Assembly (NCBI GenBank): GCA_018881555.1
Contig: JACAXG010000202.1
Span: forward strand, 434,001-498,000
Direction of reading: 5' to 3'
Source of the DNA: Amblyornis subalaris
Taxonomy: Eukaryota > Chordata > Aves > Passeriformes > Ptilonorhynchidae
Length of the DNA stretch: 64,000 bases
The notes below the pieces were generated by a model. The model was not told the DNA's origin. It did no database searches and worked only from the letters and a program-made list of their open reading frames with translations. A program made the position numbers and the translations under genes. Shown here piece after piece: positions 1-37,500 of this stretch (position 1 is the first letter of the stretch; the number at the start of each line of letters is the position of its first letter).

Positions 1-18671
<18,671 letters not shown>

Positions 18672-18797
18672 CTCTCCCTTGTGCTAAGTTCCTGTTGTAT
18701 CCTACAGGACTAAAGTACTCAAATATAAAGACAGCCATGGCAGACACGATGAGAAGCATCACAAACATCATCACCCAGACAGAAGCACTAAAAGGCT
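18672..18797 (-). CDS. GRIN2A: GRIN2A coding exon 7: pre-M1 and M1 helix, residues about 551-593
   Basis: This 126-base exon reads [12 protein letters not shown] and then a long hydrophobic run that is membrane helix M1, ending [17 protein letters not shown] plus the first G of codon 593. The acceptor is TGCTGCAG behind a T-rich tract, and the donor is AGAG/GTAAGA. Pre-M1 residues such as EPFSA form part of the gate collar in NMDA receptors. The short M1-M2 linker reads AQGR then Asp across the splice junction, against AKGK then Ala in mammalian GluN2A. GluN2B has a similar GR-acidic arrangement. All hydrophobic substitutions in M1 (Ile to Met, Val to Ile) are conservative. Confidence 0.98.
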
Positions 18798-25213
<6,416 letters not shown>

Positions 25214-25419
25214 TTAAGTTTGACAAATTTGCGGCACGGCACGGTGTTCTTCTGGCAGCTTTCCATCAAAGGATCCACGTCCTCCACGATGACGAAGGGC
25301 GCCTCCTCCAGGGTGACGATGCTCAGGTGGTTGTCGTCGGGGTCGCTGTCGGCGAAGGAGCTGTACCTCGGCCACACGGAGTACTTCAGGCTCAGGGAGT
25401 TGTTCTCCCACTTCCCCAC
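25214..25419 (-). CDS. GRIN2A: GRIN2A coding exon 4: linker and start of S1 ligand-binding half, residues about 375-443
   Basis: This 206-base exon begins [13 protein letters not shown] and ends FVKL plus two bases of an Asn codon, with a TTTCAG acceptor and a CTTAA/GTGAGT donor. It contains the start of the glutamate-binding S1 segment, with the family block [14 protein letters not shown]. Cysteines at about 429 and 436 are present ([10 protein letters not shown]). They pair with Cys455 and Cys456 of the next exon in known GluN2 structures. The sequon NNS at about residue 380 replaces the mammalian NHT while keeping the glycosylated Asn. The exon is much richer in CpG than its flanking introns. 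A run of ten A and eight G on the plus strand lies just beyond its donor. Confidence 0.98.
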
Positions 25420-25764
25420 CTGAAACACCAAGAGCCACAGGCTGCTGAGAGCTGCTCGACAAATGGGATCTAATATTAAAGGTGGTACAGGGAATTACAC
25501 GGCCAGGACAGTTGGTTTGGGGTTTTGTTATTAAAATTACTTTAAAATTTCCTAGGAATGGCATGAAATGAGAAAAGGCACAGTGGTAGAGACAAATAAG
25601 GTAACATTATTTTAATAGATAACTGTTTTATACAGACTGGATGTCATCAGTTAACATTGTCTATCATCTGGCTATAGATGTACTGAAATTTGACATGCAC
25701 CATTTCCATTGGAGCCACAAGAGCAACCAGATACCCTATTTGTAATCAGGACCCATTTCAAGTA

Positions 25765-25880
25765 ATAAAAAATTATCAAAAAATAATNAAAAAAAAATCC
25801 AAAACCAATAACTGAACAAACGAACAAAAAAACCCCACCAACCCCAAACAAAAAACCCTATTCCACATGCACACATACAC
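25765..25880. repeat. A/C-rich low-complexity stretch
   Basis: On the plus strand this stretch is dominated by A runs separated by CCA, CCCC and CAAAC units, with one n at 25,787. It begins about 350 bases into the intron after coding exon 4 in plus coordinates and ends in a short CACACATACACATGTG block. Confidence 0.75.
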
Positions 25881-27190
25881 ATGTGACTGATAACCAAAAT
25901 ATCATAATGTCATTTCTGTATCTTCCCAAAAGAGAAGACTCTTGTATTCTTATACACTGAAAAGCCATAGTGAAAGCCTTTCCCAGGGTTCCACTGGACC
26001 TGAGCCAGGCCAACGTTTTTACTGAGAAGTTCTATTAGAAACAGCTGTTTTATTCTGCTTTAGTAATGCCAACTGTGGGGAGAGTTTCAGAAAGCAAACC
26101 CCACTGCACATGAAAATTGCCAGCTTATTTACTACTATAAACTATCCCTTCCAAATTAACCTGCATTTCTTTCCATCTCCAGATCACCAGGAAGAGATAC
26201 ACAATTTAAATATTTTTGAGTCTAGTGTTTCCTCAGATTACCTACTTTCTATCCACAAATCTAATTACCTGTTTTATCTGATGACAGATAATACAAATGA
26301 GCTAGCAATCCACATAATTTATAACCTAATGCATCTTAATAATTCTTGAGTTGCTTAAGCTAAACAAATGACAATATAATCATAAGATTGTTAAAATATT
26401 TCTTTTACAAGGAAAGTGGTGGGAATTAACAGTACAATGAGAGACTCGGGTCCTTAAAAAAAGATATATAAAAGTTGTCACCTACATTCTGTCTTCTAAC
26501 AACTTGAAAATTAATCACAAAAATTCCCAAAGAACATGACTTATATCCATTCCTATTTAGGGAAGCATATAAGCACATGACCTTTGCAGTTTNCTTTCCA
26601 TCCTGTTTGTAAGTCAAGATGCTTTACTGAACTTTAATGTAGGAGGCAGAAATGCCAAATCTCTACACACTTAAATTATGAAATTCAAAATATCTCAAGG
26701 GAAGTAGGAATTCTCACTTAAATCAATGGGAGTTGTATATATGATTACTGTGTATGCACAGTTCTAGTATGAAATTTAACCAAAACACAATGAATGAAGC
26801 CTTTAGGAGAAAAACTATTTCAGACACAGGGAAACAATCTCTTGTTTCTATGAATAAAATAGTTTAATTGTCATGTTATGGTGTGTCGTGGTAGTCAGAG
26901 CAGCGTGTGCTGGTTTACGTTAGCTCACGCTGTGTCGTCACAGCCCTGAGAACACCACGGAACTGACCATCTGGAATGGGGAGAATTCCAACCAGCCCAG
27001 GACCTCAGACAAACAGCAAACGTGCCAAGGAACACGATGGATTTCAGAAATGGAAAATGTGCCCGACCGTCTGCCTACTGCAAGCATCGAGANGAAAGGA
27101 AACGTGATGGCATTTGTGCGGTCAGGGCTGCAGCACTGCCAGCCCTGCCTCCCTGAGCTGCTCGGTGCAGGATGCTGGGAGGAGACAGAT

Positions 27191-27260
27191 CCTGATCCTG
27201 AGGCACACCCCTCTGCCAGCCACCCCCTGATCCTGAGGCACATCCCAGTGCCAGCCACCC
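27191..27260. repeat. Two-copy tandem repeat, 35-base unit
   Basis: Two adjacent 35-base units both begin CCTGATCCTGAGGCACA and end GCCAGCCACCC. They differ at only a few internal positions. This looks like a minisatellite seed or recent tandem duplication inside the intron. It sits in a local GC-rich patch and is responsible for the repeated residues in chance reading frames on both strands. Confidence 0.9.
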
Positions 27261-28217
27261 CCCGCGTCTGCATCGCTGTCACAGGGACCAACAGGAACCA
27301 CCCCAATGAGGTCACCTGGTCCTATCAAAAACACAGCAAGTGCTTTGGTGCTGTTAGCAGAAGAATCCTGATACTCTTTCTANTTCAACAGGAACAACTC
27401 CATTTTACTGTTCTGAGGAGGATAACCAGACATACTTTTAAACACCTGGATCTGGGGAAATGCTAATTTCTTTTGAGAGTTGCATCTATAAAAGTGCTGT
27501 GTTGATCAAAGCTCTAAAATTAGGTCCAAAACATTTTATCTGGTGCCTTCCATGGATGTATATCAATATTCATGCCTTGCAACCTTAGTTTTTAAAAAAG
27601 TAATTAATAATTAAGACATTGCCTTGTGTCTTAGGGGCATCCCTACTTGTCTGTCCAAAGAGACCTGCTGCAGCCCCAAGGTGTCACAGTGACTTCACCT
27701 GGGCTTTAAACTGTGCACAGATCANGTGCCCACTGCAGGTCCTCTGCTACCAGCAGGACCATGCCCAACCCACAGCAGCAGAAAGCACAGTGCAAAGTAC
27801 AAGGGAAAGGTATCAAGAATGGTAGAAAAGCAGAAGGCAGAAAAGCTCTGAAGATCCTCACTGGTGGGTTAAGGACGGCAAATGAGGAAGGGCAGTAATT
27901 AGAAAGAGCCTGTAGATCACTCCTTTTGTTTGGAAATGTTTCTGTTGGATTTTTTTGTTATAATGTCAAAAACTACATGCAAATACATCTCCCATACTTA
28001 TAGAAATGCCACAAAATATCCAGAGACTTATGAAAAATTTCTGTCATTCCTAGTTATCTGATAATAATATGGCCTTGATCCCAGAGGAATACAGAAGACG
28101 GCCTTCATTTGAAAAAAAGGGCAATACAATCACTTTNGGGATGGATACTGGCTGAAACCATAGAAATCCTTATTTATGGCCAAAAGAGTGGGATTTTGAT
28201 AAAAAATACAGTTTCAA

Positions 28218-28243
28218 TAGTGAATCAAATCCTTGATTCACTA
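28218..28243. repeat. Perfect 11-base inverted repeat, 4-base loop
   Basis: Arms TAGTGAATCAA (28,218-28,228) and TTGATTCACTA (28,233-28,243) flank the loop ATCC. The hairpin is compact and could form in either strand, but it is too short for a typical microRNA precursor. Confidence 0.9.
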
Positions 28244-31200
28244 CTGTAGGTGCAAAACTCATTTTCAAGTACAAACATGCAACAAGTACATAAAACCATT
28301 GTATTCCTTTTGAGCTTGCACATTCCTTCCTATTTTCTTCCACTTCACATGCAGTCTGGAATATTCCCTTTGCTTTAATCTCTACAGGATACAGAAAGGA
28401 AAGCAGAAAATAGCTGAGAGCATGGAAGACCTTGTTTGAAGTCAGAATGAATTAGCAATCACAGGGTGCTCATCTCATCCATGGCTGCCTAAAGCACCTT
28501 ACATCTGACTCTGGCACATGTGCTGGGACCACCTCACCCACGCCTTGCTATCTTTGGAAAATTGCAGCCAAGAGAGTGATAANGAAGAATTTGGTGTGTT
28601 CCTGCGTAGCAGCCAAAGACAGGCAGATACCTGCACAGTTACACATTGCTGTGCCTCAGAGTCCCCTCTCCCGCTGCATCCTAAAGAAGTCTCCAAACAA
28701 TATAAGGATAATTGACATAATCCTGTCCACACACCCTCACAGAGGCCATCCAACCAGAGAAAAAGAGCAAGGCCAGATCCTGAGCAGAGCTTCCTTGTGT
28801 GCCAATGCTGGCACGAAGAGAAAGTCTGTAAGTCTGTCACACCAGTATATCTCACCATAAACAAACAAATACCTCGGTCCTGTCACCCTCCTCCCAGCAG
28901 ATGGGAGCTGTACACAGCACACACTCATCATCCCTTTGTAAGAAAAAATGTTACATGACAACATGGATACTAAATGCACTCCCAGGACAACCCAGCCAAA
29001 CCTTTGACAAGAGGAAGATTTTCAGGGATGCTCCCTTTACATTAAAAACACACATATTGCAAAACATACTATTTGAGCTGTCCCAGTTAAGAAAATAGTG
29101 CTGAGCAAATACAAAATCTAACTCATCTTGCCTTATCGAAAAACTATTTACTGCTATTTTTTCATCACACTTTTCCACTTAGAAGGAAGAGCTACTTCGG
29201 CAAGCTTTTAGTCAATAACTAAAAAGCTAAAATAGAGTTTGTCAGGTTAGCAATAACAGCTGCAGAACAAAGCACAAGAGCAAAACTCTTCCTCCAGACA
29301 CAGCATCTGCTGTACACCTTCTGCTGCCAACCTCGGTGTCACTTCACGTTCCTGAAGGTCCGTATTTCACAACGGCACTCTAAATTTAAATGACAAAACA
29401 TGATGTCAGCAGTTTCATGTCTTATTAATCAGAAGTATTTTACAGTCCTGCGTGGTTTGAAGACATCCATTTAAAGACTTTGAAGTTTTCAAAATTTGCT
29501 GCCAAATCTCATATGGGGATTGCAAATGTCCCGCTCTTCCCTCATGGCTGCTCCTGATGCCGTCAGGAAGGCACCAGTCCTGTGACCAGCAGGGCTCAAA
29601 GGAAAACACAGGACCCAGAGAGATTATAAACAAACAGGAGGAGAAATAAAAGCTACCACCTCCTGCAGCCTCGTTTTTCAATACGGAATTATTAATTAGC
29701 ACTCACCAAATCCTCAGTGGTTGGTGTAGTTTTGGTTCTGGGAAATGTCCNAGATGACTCTGTGCAGCGCCAGGGTTCAAACTCATGCCAGAGAAGCCAT
29801 TTTAATGACTCAATTATGTCATGAGAAAGGAAAAGAGCTAAACAAATTCACAGCCCCTTCCTCTACCTCCCAGTGAGGGAAGACTTTTTGTCACCTCTGG
29901 ACTCAGTGAAGACCTCACAGCTCTCCAGAAATGCCCAGACAGCCACACCTTTGCCTCCAGAGAGGGAGAGCTGCCCTGAAAGTCTTCCTGTACTCTAATG
30001 TCCTCTCTAATATACAGGTGTAAAGAACAGAGGCAAAGTACATCACCTCTGCTTTCCATGGGAGCCGCAATTCCTTTACAGCAGCGAAGAGGTGGGATCC
30101 ATCCTTCTCGGGAATGCACGATGTAAGAAATGCTGCATAATAATTGGTGCAATTCAAACAATTCAGCACAGTAAAGGTCAAAGGAAAGGCCTTTGGGCTA
30201 AGCAAAAGCTCACTGATACAGAAGCAATATGCAATTTTCAGCTGACATTAAGTGTCAGGACAGGCATATTTATGGGAAGACTACACAAAACAACAAGGAT
30301 GGAACACAGGGAATGACAACCCAACAGATGTTAAAGAGCACGCTGCTGCTTCTGCTATGGGCAAAGAGAATATATCATGTTACTGCACAGAGCTACCGAC
30401 AAAAGATACCCCAGCAAACAGCTGATTAGCTCATGCCATTTCATCTGTTCTAGCTACAATATCTGCATTTCTTCACAGCTCCCAGGGAACATCTCTCATG
30501 AGACATGAGGACCACTCAGCTGTCATGACCCTTGCTCAAATCAATCGAGATTTCACCAGAAATTACCATGTAGCACCTCACTGCTTTTTTTCTCAAAGCA
30601 GCACTCTGACAAAAAGCTCTATCAGGAGTCTGACTGAGCATTAGGTTTCTCAGCTCCTGCCCAGGAAAGTCAGCTCCACAGTTAGGTACAGGAGCTGTCT
30701 TTCCTGGGCTACGTGACGGTGGATTTTGGTAGCCAGATGGAGCTCTCTGTGAAGACCTTGGTTCATTTATTCCAGGCAGGAACCACGTACCCTCTGCCCA
30801 CTCGTTCCTACTTAGATACAAATGTGTACAACCCCACACAGAGCCTGTAAATCTGGCATATGCTAGTTAATCAGAGCAAAATCAAGTTCTGCATTAAATC
30901 CTGCATCAATAGAAAGTTGAAGGTGACAGGTTCTGTTTAGAATAAACCTGGATGTAAATGGTTCTTGCAGAGGTGTTTAACTATCAACTGTGCCCTGTAG
31001 TACAGAAATTCACCCAGAATACAGGCTAAAATGGTAATTTTATCTGTCTCTACCTCGGAGCACCAGTAAAAATTGGTTTTACCCTGGAAGTCATCTTTAC
31101 ACATGGAACACACTCATCTTTAAATAGTCCTCTCCACCTTACTTAAAATGTGTGATAGGCACTGCTAATTAAACTGCCTACTTTTGTCACCNCTAATCAT

Positions 31201-32679
31201 ATTCTAGTATATGATTTTAATATTGGATTGACTGGTTTTATTTCCACATTAAAAGAATATTTTTAACAAGCCAGACTAGCAGCCTGTGAAGTTGGCAGCA
31301 CAGTGAATTTATGGGCCAGGTGAGACACCCAGGTCCCACCTCACCAAGGTAACATCAGCAGGGGAGCTGCAGCTGTGTCTGCTGGACCTCCGAGGGTTGT
31401 TGAGCACAGGGACCCTGCAGTGCTTTGGTGGTATTTGGGCAACACTCCTAACTCTGGTAAATTTATCAAGTTTCACTATAACAAGCACATTAAGCTTGTC
31501 TTCTTAAAAATCTCTTGCCTGAGAACAGCATCCCCTTTGCCTGTCAAGATCAGCAGCAAGAATATGAATGTTGGTGTCAGAAGTTTGAGTAGCTGCTCTA
31601 GGATGTGTCAAAATATCTTGCTGGATGCCTGTGAAACATGCCCAAAAAGGGATTTTCAGTCTTCAAACTATTATCATCCAAACAGCTTTTTTCAGCATCT
31701 GATATGGGACAAATCCCTCAGTCAACCCCATTTACATGTGAAGTTACCACCTCAAAGTTTTGATACTGAGTCACTTGTAAAGAAAAAAGAACTTATTTTC
31801 TGAGGGNTAAGATACATGCTCTTCGACTATGGTTGAATGGCTTTTCCATAATCTCAAGCTTTGAGTGAAATATATCAATTCTGAAACCAAGGAAAAATTG
31901 TATTTGAGCAAAAGCAGATTAAAAACCAAAGAAAAATGAGTTTTAANAATAAATCTTAGACTTTCAGGAGAATATCAGGTAAGAAAAATCTTCCCATAAA
32001 CCACAATTACTCTTTCTACATAAATAATGAAGTAGCTACTCACAATTTCTATGTACATTAGTTACATTACAAGGATTAACAGGCTGTTGCATTGTCATTT
32101 GGTCAAATGAGTAAATCATTTAATTAAATTCTAGGACTTGGTGTTTTCCACATAGGATCGAGGATATTTAATAAGACTTCAATAAAACCATTCTGTGATA
32201 CTGCTGTACTGTAATAGAAAGAAAAAGCATGTGCTTGTCTGGAAACCCAGAGCAGCAAATGTTAGATCTCAGATGAGTAACTTTGACAGTTTTGAAATTG
32301 AGCAAAACAGCTCAAGGAGAAAGGAACAAGAGGAAAGAAATTGCCTAAGAGGTACAGGGTAAAACGTGCAACTTGGAGAGAACATCGAGACAACACCAGG
32401 GAGCTGTTCAAATAAACCAGGGGGTAGGAAGGGCCCTCTCGGTCTGTAAGCCAAAGGAGCTGGAGTGCACAGTGACACTGCTGATAAAGATGTGGGGTGT
32501 TCCGAGACAGCCCAGAGCTACGGCCAGCTTGCCAGGATAATTGATTAGTCAGTTTATTTGTCTTCATCCACAGAGGCAGGGATCAGCCTGTGGTCGGAGG
32601 AATAAGTCTGGTGGTGACAGCCTGTTCTTGGCCGCCTTTCACTGCCCCCTCTGACAGAATCCATAATTAAAGCTGGCCC

Positions 32680-32760
32680 CCTTCCCGCAGCCCCGTGCCG
32701 CGGCCGCGAAAGCTGCCCGGGCTGCCCTGCCCGGCNGGCCACCAACGGGGCTGGCAAGCA
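32680..32760. other. CpG-dense GC-rich patch in intron
   Basis: About eight CpG dinucleotides occur within roughly 80 bases, including CCGCGGCCGC at 32,698-32,707, in an intron that is otherwise CpG-poor. CpG frequency stays raised to about 33,010. It could be an unmethylated regulatory element or only a GC-rich repeat remnant; sequence alone does not decide. Confidence 0.6.
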
Positions 32761-34408
32761 GGGCCACACACACCACACACATCCGTCTCCTCCTGGGTGG
32801 AAGCCTCCCCTCAGTCACTCTTTTTTGCCCTTCTGGAAGCCCCTCGAACACGACAACGAGCAGGAATGGATTTACCAGCTGGAAAACTGTGCACAGGCGA
32901 AGCAAGGATCAGCCTAGAGAGTCCCCCAGCCCAGCACCGCAGGTGGAGTGGGCACTGCTCCCGTACCACACGCACGGGCACAGCAACACCTGCCCCAAAT
33001 CCTCGTTCTCTGACAGGGAAGTCACTTGAAGGTTAAAAAAGGCTCAAGTTATTTCTTGGAAATAATGTTGTTTCATATACCCAGTATTTCTTTGCTGCTG
33101 TTAGCTCATTTTTCAAAAACATCAAACCCATCTCTCCTTGTCCTTTGAATGGTCTCTTTAGAGAAGTTTCAAGGTACAAAATGTATGAAATTATTTTAAC
33201 ATAAGCATTGTTGGCTGCCTCTTTGAGCATTTTCTCCCTTTGGCACCTCATACTAATAATAATCCCCAAGCAGTATAATAATTTTTCCAGAACATTATAT
33301 ATGATATGCAGACTGTTGAAGAATTTTAAAATAGGGTAAGAAATTTTCATAATAGTTAGCGAGCAAAAGATGCCTCCAAAGATTCAGATTGACACGTTTG
33401 GAGAGGATTAAATTTATCCAGAGAATTAAATTTGCATCAAATGAACATAAAGAAATACACAGCATAATCTAGGCCTACTCTCTGTGTTTTTGCATGACTA
33501 GCATATTTATTGAGATGTCCTTCAGTAATTCTGATTTTGTCATTATTATTCATCATCATGAAGTCTTGTAGTCTCACAAACTGGAGTTTTAAGTTGATTT
33601 TATGGGTTCTTAAAACTGTAACAAAAAAGATTCATAAATTTCAGCACCAATTTAGATAATGCAGAATCATGTTCCATGAATTTAAAATAAAACTAGTAGA
33701 TGATACAGATGTATGTTTTCTTACAGTCTCATATTACAAACAGTTTCTTAAAGCAGTTTCTTAGAACATAGGACCACAGAAAGCCTGCAAAACTCCGAGC
33801 CAAAATAATCACAGGCGGAGATGGGAGTTTTAAAGAAAAGACATTTGTGATAAACTTTTTCATTTATTACTTGCATATATGATTGTTAAGCTATTTCTCC
33901 TTCTGGTCCATATAGAAGTTTATATAGAGATCACTCGTCTACCTGGAGTAGTCAAGATTCTGAATTTTTTAGGCAAACATTGTCAGGATTACCCTCCAAT
34001 TCAACAGGAACTTCACAGTTTTAAAAAAAGTCTACTTTTACCGTAAAATCCGTCAAAAAATAAAAAAAAAAATCAAAAAAAGCACTGGACTTGTCAAGAT
34101 ATAAATATCCATCCAAATTTAAGTAGCTGACGACTAAGCTTTTTGACATTTTTCATCCATTTTATTTTACCAAACTGTAAGAAGAAATGGAAATGCAAGG
34201 TGTGTTTCACAGAAATCCACATGGCTTTTCTTCACTGATCTGTTGCTTTCCCAGTTAAAACTCTTAGGCATAGTCAGAATCAGCTATAATCACTTTTTCC
34301 GAGGTGCTGTGACAAGNCCCCAGAGCAGAATCATTGACATGTGTGACATTAATCCCTCTGCTCATCCCTCAGCACCTCCCCACGTCCCGTGCCCGGAGCA
34401 AGGCTCAC

Positions 34409-34523
34409 CTTTTCCCACTCCCGGTCGTTGTTGAGCACTATCACCACCAGCCTGGGGTGTGCCTGATAACCATCTGCCGTGAAGGACAAATCTCTACCTT
34501 CCCAAGTCACATTCATCATAAAC
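34409..34523 (-). CDS. GRIN2A: GRIN2A coding exon 3: end of amino-terminal domain, residues about 336-374
   Basis: This 115-base exon starts after a strong TTGCCTTCCAG acceptor and ends AAAAG before a GTGAGC donor, in phase 0. Joined to the previous exon it reads [12 protein letters not shown] and closes with [10 protein letters not shown]. It forms the end of the amino-terminal domain before the linker to the ligand-binding domain. The NVT sequon at about residue 340, a known glycosylation site in this family, is kept. Codon 336 is split by the intron and reads Lys where mammalian GluN2A, as I recall it, has Pro. The exon is isolated by introns of about 9.9 kb upstream and 9.0 kb downstream. 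Confidence 0.98.
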
Positions 34524-37500
34524 CTGGAAGGCAAGGAAGAAAAGTTCATTGAAAAATTAATGAGCTGTCCAGCAGTTAATGAGCAGCGAGCTCAGTCACC
34601 AGAACTGCTGATTAAATACATGCACCAAACCCTGCCAGTGCTGTGAAGAGCCTGTGCTTGCAGTGTGGGCAGTCAGGGCATTTCAAAGCAGTTCACAGCA
34701 CAAGACAAAGCAAAATATTGTTTTTATATGAATTATAATGCAGATATTTTTTACAGCTTCCACATTATATATGACCTATACTTCATGAATAAACTTTCTG
34801 GCACTTTGCACAACCTCACCAGCTTTTCAGAACCATTTTAAACNTATCTACATCCCCTGTGTATGTAGAATTATACTACTGTATAGCATATATTGTAGCA
34901 ATACTCAGAGCAGAGAGCATCTGGTCTATCTTCCCCTGTTCAGACCCCTAAATCTTGTCAGCCCTTCCCAACACTGCAGCCACACACAGTGTTGTTGTGA
35001 CACGTGGATAAACCCCACTAATGCCAAAACCAGACACNAAAACTTTTAAGGGGTTGGTAGTATTTCACTTCAGTCATTTCAAAAGAAAAAGGATTAATGT
35101 TTTAAACTTTTTTTGTATTTAGGTTAATTTTCAGTGGTTTTCAAAAGACACATAAATTCATTAGCACTTTGAATAGGAAAAAAATAGAGGGACCCAGAAT
35201 AAAATGTACACGAAGGAGAACTTTNAAAATTTTGTTGGAAAAAAATCAAAACTCTGCACTGTCAGTGTGAGCCTGACAGGGCTATCCCACAAGGAGGAGG
35301 TAAAAGTGCAGTTCAAAATCTTGGTGATCCTATGGCACTTCCAGAAGATAACATGCCCCATAGCCCGCGTCTGTGATCTGAAGTTAATCACATTGAATTC
35401 CACTGATTTCTCAGTGTATTTCATTGAAAGATGCAGACAGAAGTGCAGCTGTCCATCCCACAGAGAGATGTGTTCTGAAGGGCAGAAATTCACTGTTCTT
35501 CATACACTATCTGTAATGTTTTACACATAAGAAACTGATACTGNTTTACAAGCTTGTATGGGTTTGGAGGCTTTTTGGTTAATAGGTTGGTTGTTATTGT
35601 TGGCGTTTTCAGCAGTANTAGTAGCATGATCTCCTGGGGAATGTGACATAGACAAGATTCCTCAGCTCCAGATTCAAAGGACAAGGCTTTGTATTGACAT
35701 AGCTGCCTGAAAATCCCAGTAGCAGAAGCACACTAAATAAACATATATAGCCCCAGAAGAAATAAAGGCATTGTATCATAACAGTTAATAATTAAATGTG
35801 CACTGCCCTGAACAGCCATATTAACATCATTCAGCACCGGTTTGACAGCAATTTGTAAATTCACACATCGTAATAACTCATAGTTCATGACAGACTTCCA
35901 GAGCGAAAATTTTCCCCTTGACAGAACTTTGCTGTTCAGCTGAACTAATTTCCCGTATATTCCATTTTTCATCCAACAGTGAAAGATCTTGCTTGGGAAC
36001 AAAAGGCTTGCTTGCCACCTTGAGAGGCAGCAAACCACCAAATAGGATTTACTTGTGCACACATTTAAGAAACCAGCAAAACATTCACTCACTGTGACCC
36101 AGGGAATGAAATGCCCAGGAAGTGACCACAAGGGGAAAACAAGGATGTGCTGTGGAATCATGCAATACTTCTATTTGCATTTCTGCACCCTCTCCGAGGT
36201 TCCCTCCCAATTCGCACACATCAAATAACACCCCAACAATGAACACAGCACCTGACAGGGCCAGGCAGGAAACACCTCATTTCAGTAAACCTGAAAGCCA
36301 AGCATTTTGGCCCCTGCTAAGGGCTGGACCCCAAACACACGCCCTGTACGACACCGGGCTTTTGTGATCACTTGGGTTTTTAACTACATGGGCAATGGCG
36401 ACTGGACTTCAGTGGGACTCTTCTCTCATGGATTCNGTAGGATCACCACCCCAAATTTCAAACACTGCTCATCATATTTTGGGATTAATACACAAATGTC
36501 CTCACCTAGAAGCTCGTCAAGGGCCATCACAAGATGCAGTAGTGATGCTCAAGTGTTCAAATAAAAAATAAAAATCAACCACAACCCTAAAGTGAAAAAT
36601 TGAACTCAGTGTATCTTTTTAAATCGTGTGGATTTACCAGCCATTAAGTAAAGAATCCCATTTTGCAAGGTTTTTGGNTTTTTTTTTAAAAAAAGTCCCT
36701 AATCTGAAAAGTCTCTGTGAGAAAAGGTATCCGTGAGTGACGCAGTCTGAGCTACCCCAGTTTCTCACATTGCAGCAATAAAAAAGAACTTCAAAGAGAT
36801 TCTTGTTTTCNCAAGCACATTCTTCTGTACAAAATTCACCAGCTGCCCATGTTCTTCAGAAATCAATGCCTACAACCCACACTCGCTTTTGAATTGTCAT
36901 TTTTCCTCTGCAAAGGACAGAAGTCCTGCTCTGCTTTTACTGGCCACNATCCCAAACTGCTTGTCCTACAAAGAACAACCAAGTGCTTCTCTGTTCCTGG
37001 TTAGGAAGAGTGCCATGAAGAAAGTATTTATATTATGTTATTCTTATAGAGTTTTAAGTTTATCCAAGATAAATTCTGTGCAAGAGGGTCCTTGGCTTCT
37101 GAATTGGACAAAATCTATTTTGGAAGTAGCTTTGGAAATGCATATTCCTGTTCTTAACTAAATGAGGTGTTTGGTTTTTTGAACTTGTTACTTTGAGGGG
37201 CAATTAAGAACACACCTCGGATTAGTAGTTAATCTGTTTTCATTCCTCATTAATGCTACAGCCTTTGCAAAGACATGATAGCACGAGGCCTTGTGATGGT
37301 ATTATGACACTGAAGTCTTAATTAACTTTTGCAAACTGACATTTGCAAGATTCCCCAGGTGCTACATATAGCAAAATGGCTTTTTCTTTTTCTGACAGAA
37401 GTTAAGCTATTCTCACACCGAATCCAAAATAGGTTTTTTATCATGCAAAGAACCAAACCTTAACTATCTATTTAAATCACTTTTAAACTTTTATACAATT

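Larger units (their letters stand above)
25420..34408 (-). other. GRIN2A: Intron between GRIN2A coding exons 3 and 4
   Basis: This 8,989-base intron contains the most varied non-coding content of the window: an A/C-rich low-complexity stretch at 25,765-25,880, a 35-base tandem duplication at 27,191-27,260, an 11-base perfect hairpin at 28,218-28,243, a CpG-dense patch around 32,680-32,760, and an A-rich stretch near 34,054-34,082. No internal exon or recognisable transposon was found. Confidence 0.9.

Noticed and set aside
26938..27466. Overlapping frames of 125 and 138 residues on opposite strands.
   Set aside because: Both are produced by the GC-rich patch and the 35-base tandem repeat. 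Neither has a family signature, and open frames on both strands point to composition.
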